A stretch of 64,000 bases of DNA from Zygnema cylindricum (Eukaryota > Streptophyta > Zygnematophyceae > Zygnematales > Zygnemataceae). The notes beneath the pieces are model-generated. The model was not told where the DNA came from, made no database searches, and worked only from the letters and a program-made list of their open reading frames with translations. Shown here piece after piece: positions 1 to 8,461 of the stretch. The first letter of the stretch is position 1. Each line of letters opens with the position of its first letter. The position numbers and the translations under genes were made by a program. The DNA is taken from NCBI GenBank assembly GCA_037447655.1, contig JBBHKE010001317.1:26001-90000 (forward strand), read 5' to 3'.

Positions 1-264
1 ACTGCCGAAGTATGTCGTAAGTTTCCTGGCGATACTCCTCGAACTCTTGGCGAAGGGCGTCGAGTTGATTTTGGAGTTGTTCACATCGGGTCTCCAGCAA
101 CGCAATGTGATGATATGCCGCTGCCAAATGCCTCCGAGTGATTCGCTCCTTAACCTTGTCTTTCCCCTCCTCGGGTGTAGAGTCCGGTGCTTCGGGTTGC
201 AACGGAATGGCCGCCAGTGTTGGCTCCTTAGGTGCCGCACCCTGGGGTTCTTCGGGTTCGATTA
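1..264 (-). pseudogene. Unassigned coiled-coil ORF segment, running off the left edge
   Basis: Read on the minus strand this stretch is open without a stop to the window edge. It encodes a Pro/Glu-rich stretch (starting IIEPEEPQGAAPKEP) followed by a heptad-like, Glu/Gln/Leu-rich helix (ALLETRCEQLQNQLDALRQE), which looks like a coiled coil. It continues, in the same frame, a minus-strand frame ending at 1450 (PADEEAEAVPP) once the solo LTR at 265-1444 and one copy of its 5-bp target duplication are removed, so both are parts of one older coding region. A stop lies upstream of the LTR in that frame, so the copy is probably dead. I do not recognise the family. It could be a retroelement Gag-like protein or a host gene. 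Confidence 0.45.
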
Positions 265-1444
265 TGAAACTCTGAGACCTCCATTGGCCCTCAGAGTATG
301 CAAATCCAAAAGAAGCTAATCTAGATAGTGCCGACTCCAAGATAATATAAACCCAAGTGGCTGACCCCTTGACAGTGAGAACCCCAATATAGATTCACCC
401 CTGTGAAATAACACTTTCTGTGTGCTCAGTTCCACCACAGAATGCAAAGTTAGAATATGAGATTTGGACACATTCACCCACTTTGACTTTCCCTTAGAAA
501 TACAGCCACCTTGGCAGACAAAAACTCTGACCGACTACACCCTTGTGTAGAGTGGACTCCCCTGAGTTTGCAGCAAAAAGAATCACTGAAAATGGTCAAG
601 TAAATTGATAGTTATGGCTGGCCAAAGTTTGCCATTTATACAGGGTGCTCTCTGGGAGAGGTAGCTGCCTACCCAAAATTTTCTAAGTCCTATTCCCTCT
701 CTAAAACTCTATCTACTAAAGTACGACACCAATCAAATTACTGTGTCGTACAGAAAACTACAGGTGCCGGTGTACTTTATGTACGACCATTGTACGACAT
801 AGCCAAAATGTCGACACGTGTCAAATCAGGATTAGTTCTTGTAATCTTCGGAATTTCCGTAGTCCAATGTTATCACGCCACGTGTCATCTGACGTGGCAA
901 ATACCGTAAAATGCCAAAAATGCCTTTTCCGTGATTGCGGCGCCTATCGTGGCCGTCCGATCAAAACCAACTATAATCCTAGCCGCTGAAATTCGACGCG
1001 CGGTATTTGTTTCGCTATCGAAACAAATGCGCGGTATCCGTTCTGTCCCCATACCGTACTTCGTACTAAATCAAACTGTATCTATGTACTAAGTATCTAT
1101 TAGCCGTTAAACGGATTAATCTACATATAACGATTTATATATTTATCAAACCCTATATATCGTAATATCTGTCCTAAACTTAACGGCTAGAGCTAACGGC
1201 TAATGTGGATTGACGGACGGCAGGTACCAGGATCAATTCCAAGGTCGGTCAACTAACTTTTGGTTAGTCTACCTAATTTTCCCCCTGTCTCCTCTAGAGA
1301 GCCTAGGCAGCCATGGCTCTAGCTCCCTATCCAGCCTTCAGTAACTACAACAAGTGTGGGGGCTTGGAGAGGGGAGTTAGAGGCAGACCGCCTCAGCTCT
1401 TTTTCTATCCTAATACAGACCTAGAAAATACTCAAATATCAACA
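265..1444 (-). mobile_element. Solo LTR S1 (copia type)
   Basis: On the minus strand it starts TGTTGATATTTG and ends GAGTTTCA. It is flanked by the direct repeat gatta (260-264 and 1445-1449). No primer-binding site or internal domain follows it, so it is a solo LTR left by LTR-LTR recombination. It is of the same type as the LTRs of C, E and N: it shares the end ATGGAGGTCTCAGAGTTTCA, the GTTTCG..CGAAAC hairpin and a CACGTG box. It splits an ORF of the same orientation. Confidence 0.9.
1177..1250 (+). other. tRNA-like module, antisense within LTR S1
   Basis: Contains an A-box-like CGGCTAGAGCTAACGG and a B-box-like GGATCAATTCC (1230-1240) at tRNA-like spacing, then a TTTT run near 1257. It lies on the strand opposite to the LTR. 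Confidence 0.5.
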
Positions 1445-1449
1445 GATTA

Positions 1450-1730
1450 TTGGGGGAACTGCCTCAGCCTCTTCGTCCGCTGGTTACCACCGATGTACCT
1501 TTCGCAACTTGAAGAACACGTGCTTCCTTGCACTTCGGGCCCGCTGAAGAGCATTCTTTCGGGCTAGCTTGAGTGCCCGTACCTCGAGGTGACCTCTGCC
1601 CTAGAGATGTTGTCATGGAGGCGGACATCCCACGGGTGATATTGACGGAGTAACCTAGAAACATCTATCCTGTAGCGGTAGTTGTCCTCCACTACTTCAA
1701 AAACGGTAGAGTGCGTGGGTTTAACTGCAC
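1450..1730 (-). pseudogene. Broken continuation of the unassigned ORF
   Basis: Downstream of the stop at 1731 the minus strand still looks coding but changes frame. One frame gives a hydrophilic stretch including YRYRIDVSRLLRQYHPWD. A second gives a basic stretch (LARKNALQRARSARKHVFF) and then, after a stop, joins the frame that continues beyond solo LTR S1. The pattern is that of a decaying protein gene with at least two frameshifts and one stop. Function unknown. Confidence 0.4.
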
Positions 1731-3011
1731 CTAACCTTTGTGCTTATTCCCGAGGTCTTTTGTTTTTATAAAATTCCAGGCCGGGTGTGTTGGTACGCTG
1801 GCGAGAATAAAGATAGGGTCCCTAGGTTTTCTCGTACGCCACTCCTCGACCCACTCATTGGGATCCCAATACAAGCGTTTCGCAAAGCCGAAGGTGAGAT
1901 CCGGATGTTGCGTGTCGGCAGGGAGTGGAAAGAGGTAATCGGGAATTTCCTCTCCTTGTTCACTCTCCTCGGCCGTCTCCCTTTGACTTCCCCGAAGGAG
2001 AAACACCTCGTCACCACTATGGTATTCTACTTCCGCTTGCTTTTCCGCGCTTTCGGAGGACTGCTCGTCAGCGGTACTCTCCTTGTTGGGGTCCCTCATC
2101 ACCTCGAGATCCGAGGCGCGCTCCTCAAGTGGCGGAGGGGTTGGTTCTCGTTTTGGTTCCTCCACCTCCGAGAGCTCATGATCTTCTTTATAGTCTTGAT
2201 CCCATTCTCGGGTTGAGGTGTATTCGGGGTCCTGTGAGTTTTCCAACCACTCCCCTCCACTGGTCCCTGCCGGCCCTACCTCGCTAATGGCAGTTATTTC
2301 TGGTTCCGGCTGCACTTTTGCCTCTCTCCTCCTGTCTACCTCTACTATGGCCTCTGCCGCCATTAATAATCTCTGGGGACGGGTTACATCTTCTTGCCCC
2401 ACTCGTAGAAGTCTCCTCCTTTTCGGTGGTGGAGAGGACGACGACGCCATAAACACCACTGTACAAGACAATTTTGGTAGTTGCAGAAGGGAAGGCAAAC
2501 TGACTGTGCGGAGGAAAGCAATTTCTAAGCTGTCAAGACTAGGTTGTTCGCGAGGGTGGATCGCTGCTTTATCAACAAGGGTCGAGGGTTTCACTTCTAG
2601 AAACTCCGAAGCATCGCAACGTGTGAGGGTATCCCAGCGCCCAACATTTTTGAAGCTGCGTCGCTGCGGCGAAACCGAGGGTTCGTTGTTACCGACGTGG
2701 TGAAACACAATTGCGCCGTTGCGCTTCTCTGTCAGCGCAGAGGTGGCGCTGCGATTCTCTGACGGCATCTTAACCATGTTGCCCTGCGGTGGCCGCGTTG
2801 CTATAGCGATGCAACGCGGTAACATCGCCGCTGCGTTCCGTTGCCGTATCCCCAATATAATTGCAATGGTTGCGACACCGCGCTTCGCTCCTGTATTGCG
2901 GCCACTGCGATTGCCCCTCCGGTGTAGCCGAGTTTCCGCACTGCTGAAACCGGCGCAGCAACTCAGGGGAATGGAGATCCTCCTCGTCCACTCAAGAGTC
3001 ATCCTCAGCAC
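1731..3011 (-). CDS. Unassigned acidic ORF; plausible start at 2450
   Basis: This is the longest uninterrupted minus-strand frame at the left end (426 codons). Only the second half looks like protein: from an internal Met at 2450 it reads MASSSSPPPKRRRLLRVGQE, a short basic Ser/Pro/Arg leader. A long Glu/Asp/Ser/Pro-rich region follows, and then a Trp/Pro-rich end. The first 187 codons overlap, in another frame, the chromodomain remnant at 2950-3108 and are probably a chance extension. No catalytic motif, signal peptide or membrane segment is visible. It sits just downstream of a Ty3/gypsy chromodomain on the same strand, so it may be a 3' accessory ORF of that element or unrelated sequence. 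It lacks a recognisable family signature. Confidence 0.4.
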   Translation of the reverse strand: MLRMTLEWTRRISIPLSCCAGFSSAETRLHRRGNRSGRNTGAKRGVATIAIILGIRQRNAAAMLPRCIAIATRPPQGNMVKMPSENRSATSALTEKRNGAIVFHHVGNNEPSVSPQRRSFKNVGRWDTLTRCDASEFLEVKPSTLVDKAAIHPREQPSLDSLEIAFLRTVSLPSLLQLPKLSCTVVFMASSSSPPPKRRRLLRVGQEDVTRPQRLLMAAEAIVEVDRRREAKVQPEPEITAISEVGPAGTSGGEWLENSQDPEYTSTREWDQDYKEDHELSEVEEPKREPTPPPLEERASDLEVMRDPNKESTADEQSSESAEKQAEVEYHSGDEVFLLRGSQRETAEESEQGEEIPDYLFPLPADTQHPDLTFGFAKRLYWDPNEWVEEWRTRKPRDPIFILASVPTHPAWNFIKTKDLGNKHKG

Positions 3012-3108
3012 CGTAGCCCTTCCAACGCACTAAATATTGGTTGGAGTTGGATTTCCGAGAACGGCGCGACTGTAGGATCTCTTCCACCTCAAACTCGTCC
3101 GTCGAAAT
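2950..3108 (-). pseudogene. Ty3/gypsy integrase chromodomain remnant
   Basis: Minus-strand translation gives a chromodomain-like sequence: EFEVEEILQSRR, then NQYLVRWKGYG, then, after a stop, VDEEDLHSPELLRRF. These match the order of the chromodomain fold (EVE.IL, Y.VKWKGY, W-x-EEDL..ELL..F), known at the C terminus of chromovirus integrases. The third aromatic-cage Trp position is a TGA stop, most simply a TGG to TGA change. The rest of the integrase is missing because an LTR fragment abuts near 3108. The copy is dead. It is the only Ty3/gypsy coding remnant I see here. Confidence 0.7.
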
Positions 3109-3516
3109 TAAATGTTAATTTGTATATTTCGTGCGGTCCTGATTTCGTGCGGACCGGTATGTATCCATGTATAAATTGTCCCATAATTAGTTAAATGAAA
3201 TATCCGGCGCGGTATAGTTTTAAATAAATATCGCGCCATATACATGTATTGATTTTATCAAGACCTACCGGATAAAGCGGATATCTAATTCGTACGGCGG
3301 ACATCCGGAGGTCACTGCATGAAGTCCCACAAGTGGCAGTCTATATTTTCCAAAAAAGTCTGTACTTCATGATTTACTTGTCTCCTTTAGCTGCAATAGA
3401 GAGCCATGGCTGTCTCCTTTAGTGCCATGGCTGCCTACAGGTCCTCAGTGCTTACGACAAGTATGAGGGCTGCAGTAAGTCCACAAGAAAGACTACAAAA
3501 TACCTCTCTTTCAACA
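3109..3516 (-). repeat. Truncated LTR of the O family
   Basis: Starts on the minus strand at 3516 with TGTTGAAAGAGAGG. It parallels the 5' part of the LTR at 38976-40091: shared stretches include CATACTTGTCG, ACCTCC, CCGCACGAAAT and ACATTTAATTT. Its 3' part is missing, ending where the chromodomain remnant begins. It interrupts the Gag remnant of element G. A degenerate tRNA-like stretch lies at about 3262-3340 on the plus strand. Confidence 0.6.
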
Positions 3517-4260
3517 GAATCCATATGAAAACACACAACCTCTCAAAATTTTGTAGGGAAGTTATTGAGTGAGTTAAGTTGCTCTATGATGACATTAAAC
3601 CTTTTGACTTCATCATCAATGGACTGATTCTCTTTTATTCTAAACCCAATTTACTCCTCAAAGAGATAATTTTCATTTGCCTCAAACCCTTTTTCGAACG
3701 CATTTTGCAAAGCGGTCCAATGAACATAAGCCTTATCATGAGGGAAAATATGTTCATGCATAAAACTGGCACAACTATGTATTAATGCGATGGAAGTCGC
3801 CATATCTTTCTTGTCCCACTTCTTTGCTCCGACCACATCCACGGAAGGATCCGGTCGCGTCTCTTCCCCAATCACGATGTCCCAAAGTTTTTTCGGTGTG
3901 AAAGCTCCTCGAATGTATCGCTTCCAAATTGCATAGTTGGAATCTGTAAAGTCGATGGTTTTATTGAAAACTTTAAGATCATCATCTTCACTGTCCTCCT
4001 TTTCCTCCTCAAAAATTTTACGTTTCCTCTTTTTCTTTTTCTTTGAGTTGTGAGAATTACCAATGCCTCCTTAATTGCTGTCCATTTTTTTGTGTTTTGA
4101 GAAAGTCATGAAAGCGATCGAACATTTCCTTGTCCATCTTCACATTTTTCTCTCCCCATTTGTCAAACCCATCATACTGTACTCCTCCACTAACTGTTCC
4201 ACTAGGTTTGGCTAAGGATTTCCCTTTCTCCGCTATACTGGCAAGAGTTGCCTATAACTT
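3517..4260 (-). pseudogene. Gag fragment of copia element G
   Basis: Minus-strand translation across small disruptions gives a copia Gag N-terminal domain. It contains FTDSNYAIWKRYIRGAFTP, then KLWDIVIGEE, then KKWDKKDMATSIALIHSC and TALQNAFEKGFEANENYL. This is the usual pattern of the DUF4219/UBN2-type plant copia Gag (the NY..W motif, K-LW..V, W..KD..A...I). The longest open part is 3651-3875. The frame starts just downstream of a primer-binding site at 4261-4272. It is cut at its 3' side by the LTR fragment at 3516. No protease or Pol remains. Confidence 0.65.
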
Positions 4261-4272
4261 GCTCGGATACCA
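4261..4272 (-). other. Primer-binding site of element G
   Basis: The minus strand reads TGGTATCCGAGC, one base from TGGTATCAGAGC, the standard plant copia site complementary to the 3' end of initiator tRNA-Met. It lies 2 bp inside the LTR end. This differs from all other elements in the window. Confidence 0.75.
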
Positions 4273-4274
4273 AT

Positions 4275-4793
4275 TGAAAGTTTACACAACAATAAAATTG
4301 AACAATAAACACTTAACAAGGAATGTATTCCTCCGTGGTTCAATATATTAAAAACAATCTAAGTATAAAGCTTCATTACTCCTTGTTCTTTCAACGCCTC
4401 CAAAATAAACCACGCCTCTAAAAGATAGAGTCTACCACGAAGTCTCAACAAATATATATGGATACAACTTTTAATAAACGAGTGGCGAAATATTTGGCGG
4501 ACAAAAGAAAGCCATCCTGATTTAGTTAACTAAAAAGGAAAGTCAACTACTAACCGACTTGAACTACACGGTACGACTAAAACTTATGTGAACCGAAAAG
4601 ACCAAACATTTTCCACGTCAATTCCATGGTACGATTAGAAGTTACGTGAACCGAAACAACCAAACAATTTCCACGTCACTTATACTGTACGACTAGAAAT
4701 TATGCGAAACGAAGCAAACAAACAATTTCTATGTCACTTCTAGTATGTAGCAACGAAGCTACTTTATCGTTGGTCGTCGCTACTTTAGCTACA
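4275..4793 (-). repeat. 5' LTR of element G (outer end tentative)
   Basis: The inner end is CTTTCA next to the PBS. The outer end is placed at TGTAGCTAAAG (4793) because that gives TG...CA termini; no second copy is present to confirm it. It contains a three-unit tandem repeat at 4568-4742. Confidence 0.45.
4568..4742 (-). repeat. Three imperfect 58-59 bp tandem repeats in the G LTR
   Basis: Units start near 4568, 4626 and 4685. Each carries GTACGA, then GTGAACCGAAA or similar, then CCAAACA and TTTCCACGTCA. Such repeats in U3 are often enhancers in plant copia elements; function here is inferred. Confidence 0.7.
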
Positions 4794-5036
4794 AGAATGT
4801 CTCGTCGCCAAATGCGTGCTCAGTGCTAAATCCTAATTCTACCTTCCTTGACTTTACCACCGATGACTTTTTTATTTCCCATCCATTAAGGATTTTGATG
4901 AAAAGAGGTAGTTAATCGTTCACTCTTCTATTTTAGTTATGTTTTGAAGAGAGAGAGTGAGGGTTAAAGGCACACCATGGCTGCCGCCTTATTTGGAAGG
5001 GGGCTGATTTTGAAGTGGATGATATTTTACCAAAAT

Positions 5037-5109
5037 GAAGCCTAGGACCGGATTTGAACCTAGGTCTGTGGACTACAAATAGACGTCAACCTTATCCACT
5101 AAGGCATTT
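5037..5109 (-). other. tRNA-like module, antisense within the H 5' LTR
   Basis: The minus strand reads GCCTTAGTGGATAAGG (A-box region), and 42 nt on GGTTCAAATCC (B-box, 5050-5060; consensus GGTTCGANTCC). Ends GCCT/AGGC can pair like an acceptor stem. A TTTT run follows shortly after. Confidence 0.6.
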
Positions 5110-5552
5110 GCAAAATGACACACTTGACGGGTTTTAATGATACATAAACAATGACGCGACTGCTAATTAACACCAAACTAACGACGAGGGACAATTCATG
5201 CATGTACGAAACATTGAACTCTGTAAAATACGTTTTGATCAGACGAATATCATTGCAGCCGCCATCGGAAGTGAGATTTTGACGGCATTCAAAGATAGCG
5301 TCACACGATGCCACGTGACGCCACATTATTGGATATCGGAGAAGATGGGAGGAGAAACCATGGCTCCCAATTTGATAGGCGTCACCTTGTAGGCCATGTC
5401 GTACAATGGCCGTACAATAAGTACATCGCCCATTATACCTTATTGTACTTTATAGTGTTCCTATTGGACTAGGGTTTAGTTGTAGGTAGTTGTGAGTAGG
5501 CAGACCAAGACTTAATGAAATTTAGGTACCACTCTCTAAGAGAGCTTGTAAC

Positions 5553-5572
5553 TATAAAGGTCATCTTTGACC
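5553..5572 (+). promoter_or_regulatory. Putative core promoter of the H LTR
   Basis: TATAAA (5553-5558) is followed at once by GGTCATCTTTGACC. The second half, TTGACC, is a W-box core (WRKY site), and the first half is its inverted, one-base-changed partner. A CTCTCTAAGAGAG inverted repeat lies just upstream. The same arrangement recurs in the other LTRs. Confidence 0.45.
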
Positions 5573-5779
5573 AGAAATAACTTACTGCTCACGGGAGATA
5601 TTCAGTGATTCTTTACGCGTTTGACTCAGGGGAGTCTTGTCCTCACAGAGGTGAGGGTGGTCAAAGTATTTGTGTGTCTGGGCGGTGCTTATTCAGTGTG
5701 AAAGTGGAAGGGGTAAATATTATCGTAGAGGCTTTACATAGGTTGCTCATTCTTTGGGTCAATGGACCACAGAATTGTA

Positions 5780-5871
5780 AGTTATTGGCCCCATCTCTAG
5801 GGTGCCTTTATTTAATGGATTAGACTTTCTTTATTGGGAAATGATGATGGAGGGAGAATTGTTTGAGAAGC
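5780..5871 (+). pseudogene. H primer-binding site and Gag start
   Basis: The LTR end is followed by AGTTATTGGCCC, a worn form of the PBS GGTTATGGGCCC seen in C and E. It is followed by Gag codons VPLFNG, then FLYWE, parallel to VPIFNGTGFIYWE of C and E. The frame is cut at 5871 by solo LTR Q and resumes at 6801. Gag coats the RNA in virus-like particles in this family. Confidence 0.6.
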
Positions 5872-6800
5872 TGCAATTCTGTGGTCTCCATAGACCCAGA
5901 GAATGAGCATCCTATGTAAAGCCAGTAGGATAATATTTGCCTCTTCTACTTTCCCGCTGAATAAGCGCCGCCCAAGCACACAAATATTTTGACCACTCTC
6001 ACCCTTGTGAGGAGAAGACTCCCTTGAGTCAAACGCAAAAAGAATCACTGAATTTGCTCCCCTGAGCAGTAAGTTATAGCTGCCCTGAGTAGTAAGTTAT
6101 AACTGGTCAAAGATGATCTTTATAGTTACAAGCTCTCTTAGAGAGAGGTACCTAAATTTCACTAAGTTTTGGTCTGCTTACTTACGACTGCCTACTACTA
6201 AACCCTAGTCCAATAGAAATACTATATAGTAGAAGAAGGTACACTAGGCGATGTACTTATTGGACGGCCATTGTACGACATGCCTTTCAAAGTGATGCCT
6301 TTCAAAACGGGAGCCATGGTTCCTCCTCCCAATCTTCTCTGGTATCCAATAGTATGGTGCCACGTGGCGTCGCGTGACGCTATCCCTAAAGGCTGCCAAA
6401 AGTTTATTGCGGGTTGCGGCTGCAATTGTGGCCGTTTGATCATTTGTATTTATGCGGCTTCAATTCGCTTCCATGCATGAATTGATTAATGCGTGCTTTC
6501 GTTAGTCTGCTGCAAATTAGTCCATTTAATAAATAGATGAATATTCGTGAAACGTATTTCGTATATCGTTTCGCTTGTACCTTAATGGATAAGGCTTAGG
6601 TCTAAGTTGTAGTTCGTAGACCTTAGTTCAAATTCGGCCTGAGGCAGTATTTTGCTACAAATAGTAAAATACCTTCTATTTCATTCTAAATCTTTCTAAA
6701 TGACGCGGCAGCCATGGCGTGCCTTTAGTTCTCTCTTTCTCTCTCTTTTTACATTCTATTTAAAATATGGAAGTGAAGTATTAATTTCCTATTTTCAACA
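5872..6800 (-). mobile_element. Solo LTR Q in H gag
   Basis: The minus strand starts TGTTGAAAATAGG (at 6800) and ends ACAGAATTGCA (at 5872). Flanks are gaagc (5867-5871) and aaagc (6801-6805), a 5-bp duplication with one change. Removing it rejoins H Gag at ..FEK / HLWGIVSG. Same LTR family as H, K and I, inserted antisense to H. Confidence 0.85.
6575..6652 (+). other. tRNA-like module, antisense within LTR Q
   Basis: Reads CCTTAATGGATAAGG, and about 40 nt later AGTTCAAATTC, then a TTTT run. It is on the strand opposite to the LTR. Confidence 0.55.
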
Positions 6801-7021
6801 AAAGCACCTATGGGGCATAGTGTCCGGACAAGTTCGATGCCCACCTCCACCTAGGTTTGGAAGAACGCGTTTTTCTGTCACCTCCACCACTACAGCAGCC
6901 AAACCAGCCCCCACCATCACCGAGGATGAAGATGAGGAAGGAGAAAATATTGTTATCGAAGGAGAAAAAGGAGTTTTAGCTGAAGTGACACCATTGACGA
7001 AGGTGATAGCGGCAGCAACAA
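6801..7021 (+). pseudogene. H Gag, second piece
   Basis: Encodes HLWGIVSGQVRCPPPPRFGR, parallel to FWGIVSGRLGRPS of C and E. An acidic Glu/Asp-rich linker (EDEDEEGENIVIEGEKG) follows. The frame is open from 6801 to the boundary of element I at 7022 and would continue beyond it near 15217. This is the variable linker between the N-terminal Gag domain and the capsid-like helices. No stop occurs inside this piece, but the Gag as a whole is broken by insertions and stops elsewhere. Confidence 0.65.
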
Positions 7022-7956
7022 TGCAATTCTGTGTCCTCCATTGGACTACAGAATTCAAGAAGCTTGTAGATATTTTTTAACAAACCCACTTTCAGCCACA
7101 ACCGCTACTGCCTAAGCAGAAAAATTGATGGTTTGAGTGCACCCCTGTGCAGTGTGGACTCCCTCGAGTCCGTAGCAAAAAGAATCACTGAAAACGGCCA
7201 ACTAACCGATAATTTAAGAAGTGGCAAAGATGCCAAGTTTATACAAAACTCTCTAAGGGAGAGAGGTCCCTACCTACCAAATTATCTAAGTTCTATTACC
7301 CTCTCACAAACCCTATCTTCTAACATACGAACCAATTACACGAGTGTAGAGTACAAAAAGGTACTACGGTTGATGTACTTTCTGTACGGCCTGTGTACAG
7401 TAAGGCCATTAAATGGACCCGTGTCTTTGTCTCACTCGTCCTTATGCTCCTCGAGATTCCTGCTCTTCAATGTAATCTTACCACGTGGTGCCAGGTCATG
7501 TCAAGCAAAAAAACCGCCAAAGCGGCCATTCCGGGATCTCGGCGATAATACGTGCCATCGGATCCAAACCAGCTTTCAGTATTAGCCGTCGAAACAAATA
7601 TCCGACTCATTTGTTTTGTGTATGATGTGTCATATTGTATTTTTAGGAATCTCTATGTGCTCTATGCGTTATTCAGTTCATCGGTTTAGATCCTCGAAAC
7701 AACATTTAAATAAATATCACACCTCATGTTTTGCCGAACTCAACCTTTTGTTGAGAGTGACATAAGTCACTTTTTACTCATGCCTGTTGAACTTAAGGTA
7801 GCCATGGCTCAACCACCCTCTCTATCCTTCATTGACTACAACAAGTATAATGACTAGAAAGAGGGGGTGGAGGCTGGCTGCCCGCCCTTTCCTTTTTCAT
7901 ATTTTGCTCATCTATTTAGACCTATAAAATATCCTATTAATCTAATAATTTGAACA
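7022..7956 (-). repeat. 3' LTR of I, lacking the tRNA-like module
   Basis: Begins TGTTCAAATTATT at 7956, next to a purine-rich tract (7957-7974 read on minus: AGAAAATAAACGGAG). Ends GAATTGCA. It matches the 5' LTR at 14205 but about 73 bp around 7724 are replaced by a few bases, exactly where the 5' copy has its tRNA-like module. Confidence 0.8.
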
Positions 7957-8411
7957 CTCCGTTTATTTTCTAGTCTAACTTTAACTTCAGTTTTAGTCCA
8001 CACTTTTCTCTACAATATTTCAACTTGGGAGAAGGCATTGTTTTTGTCATCATATCAACCATCATTTCCTCATCTAATCTATATACAAGATTCACAATCT
8101 TATTCTCAACTTTTTCTCTCTCAAAACTCAATCTTATGTCCATATGTTCATCCTTGAAACGATGTTTTGGATTAGCTGCAATTGCAATGGCAACTTGATT
8201 ATCACAAAATACTTCATGCACTCCATCTTTCATATACTCCAGTTCTTGCAGCAAGGACTTGACCCACATCAACTCATTCAAAGCAGAAGAGAGCCCATGT
8301 ATTTAGCCTCCATAGTAGACCGAGCAAAAACCTTTTGTTGCTTACTGCTCCAACAACAAGCACCTTCCCCCACATACAACACATACCCATAAGTGCATCT
8401 TCTCATAGGTT
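7957..8411 (-). pseudogene. Element I RNase H, C-terminal part
   Basis: The open frame 7970-8281 encodes the copia RNase H end: NELMWVKSLLQELEYMKDG, VFCDNQVAIAIAANPKH, HMDIRLSFEREKVENKI and MMTKTMPSPKLKYCREKCG. The conserved D of CDNQ and the MDIR..F.RE block are present. Upstream, 8282-8411 continues the domain with changes of frame. It ends just before the polypurine tract and 3' LTR, as expected for the 3' end of Pol. RNase H removes the RNA template during reverse transcription. Fragment J separates this piece from the rest of Pol. Confidence 0.7.
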
Positions 8412-8461
8412 CATCCCCATAACTGGCATCACTTTAAGTAGTGATATCAGTGTGCTCCCCT

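Larger units (their letters stand above)
4896..5779 (+). repeat. 5' LTR of H
   Basis: Starts TGATGAAAAGAGG (3' copy: TGTTGAAAAGAGG). Ends CACAGAATTGTA, where the expected terminal CA has mutated to TA. One base is missing in the leader ATGGA-ACCAC compared with the 3' copy, which breaks the LTR-encoded Gag start. Closely related to K, Q and the LTRs of I. Confidence 0.85.

Noticed and set aside
260-275. TAATCGAACCC after LTR S1 as a primer-binding site
   Set aside because: It is explained by the 5-bp target duplication plus the interrupted ORF; S1 is a solo LTR.
47-319. Plus-strand 90-codon frame at the left edge
   Set aside because: It overlaps the minus-strand coiled-coil frame and runs into LTR S1; composition fits a shadow.
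2461-3011. First 187 codons of the 426-codon minus-strand frame as real protein
   Set aside because: They overlap the chromodomain remnant in another frame and have no protein-like pattern; the protein-like part starts at the Met at 2450.
5037-5109. Functional cellular tRNA genes in the LTRs
   Set aside because: Box motifs and spacing fit, but cloverleaf stems are incomplete and no consistent anticodon arm is visible; called tRNA-like only.
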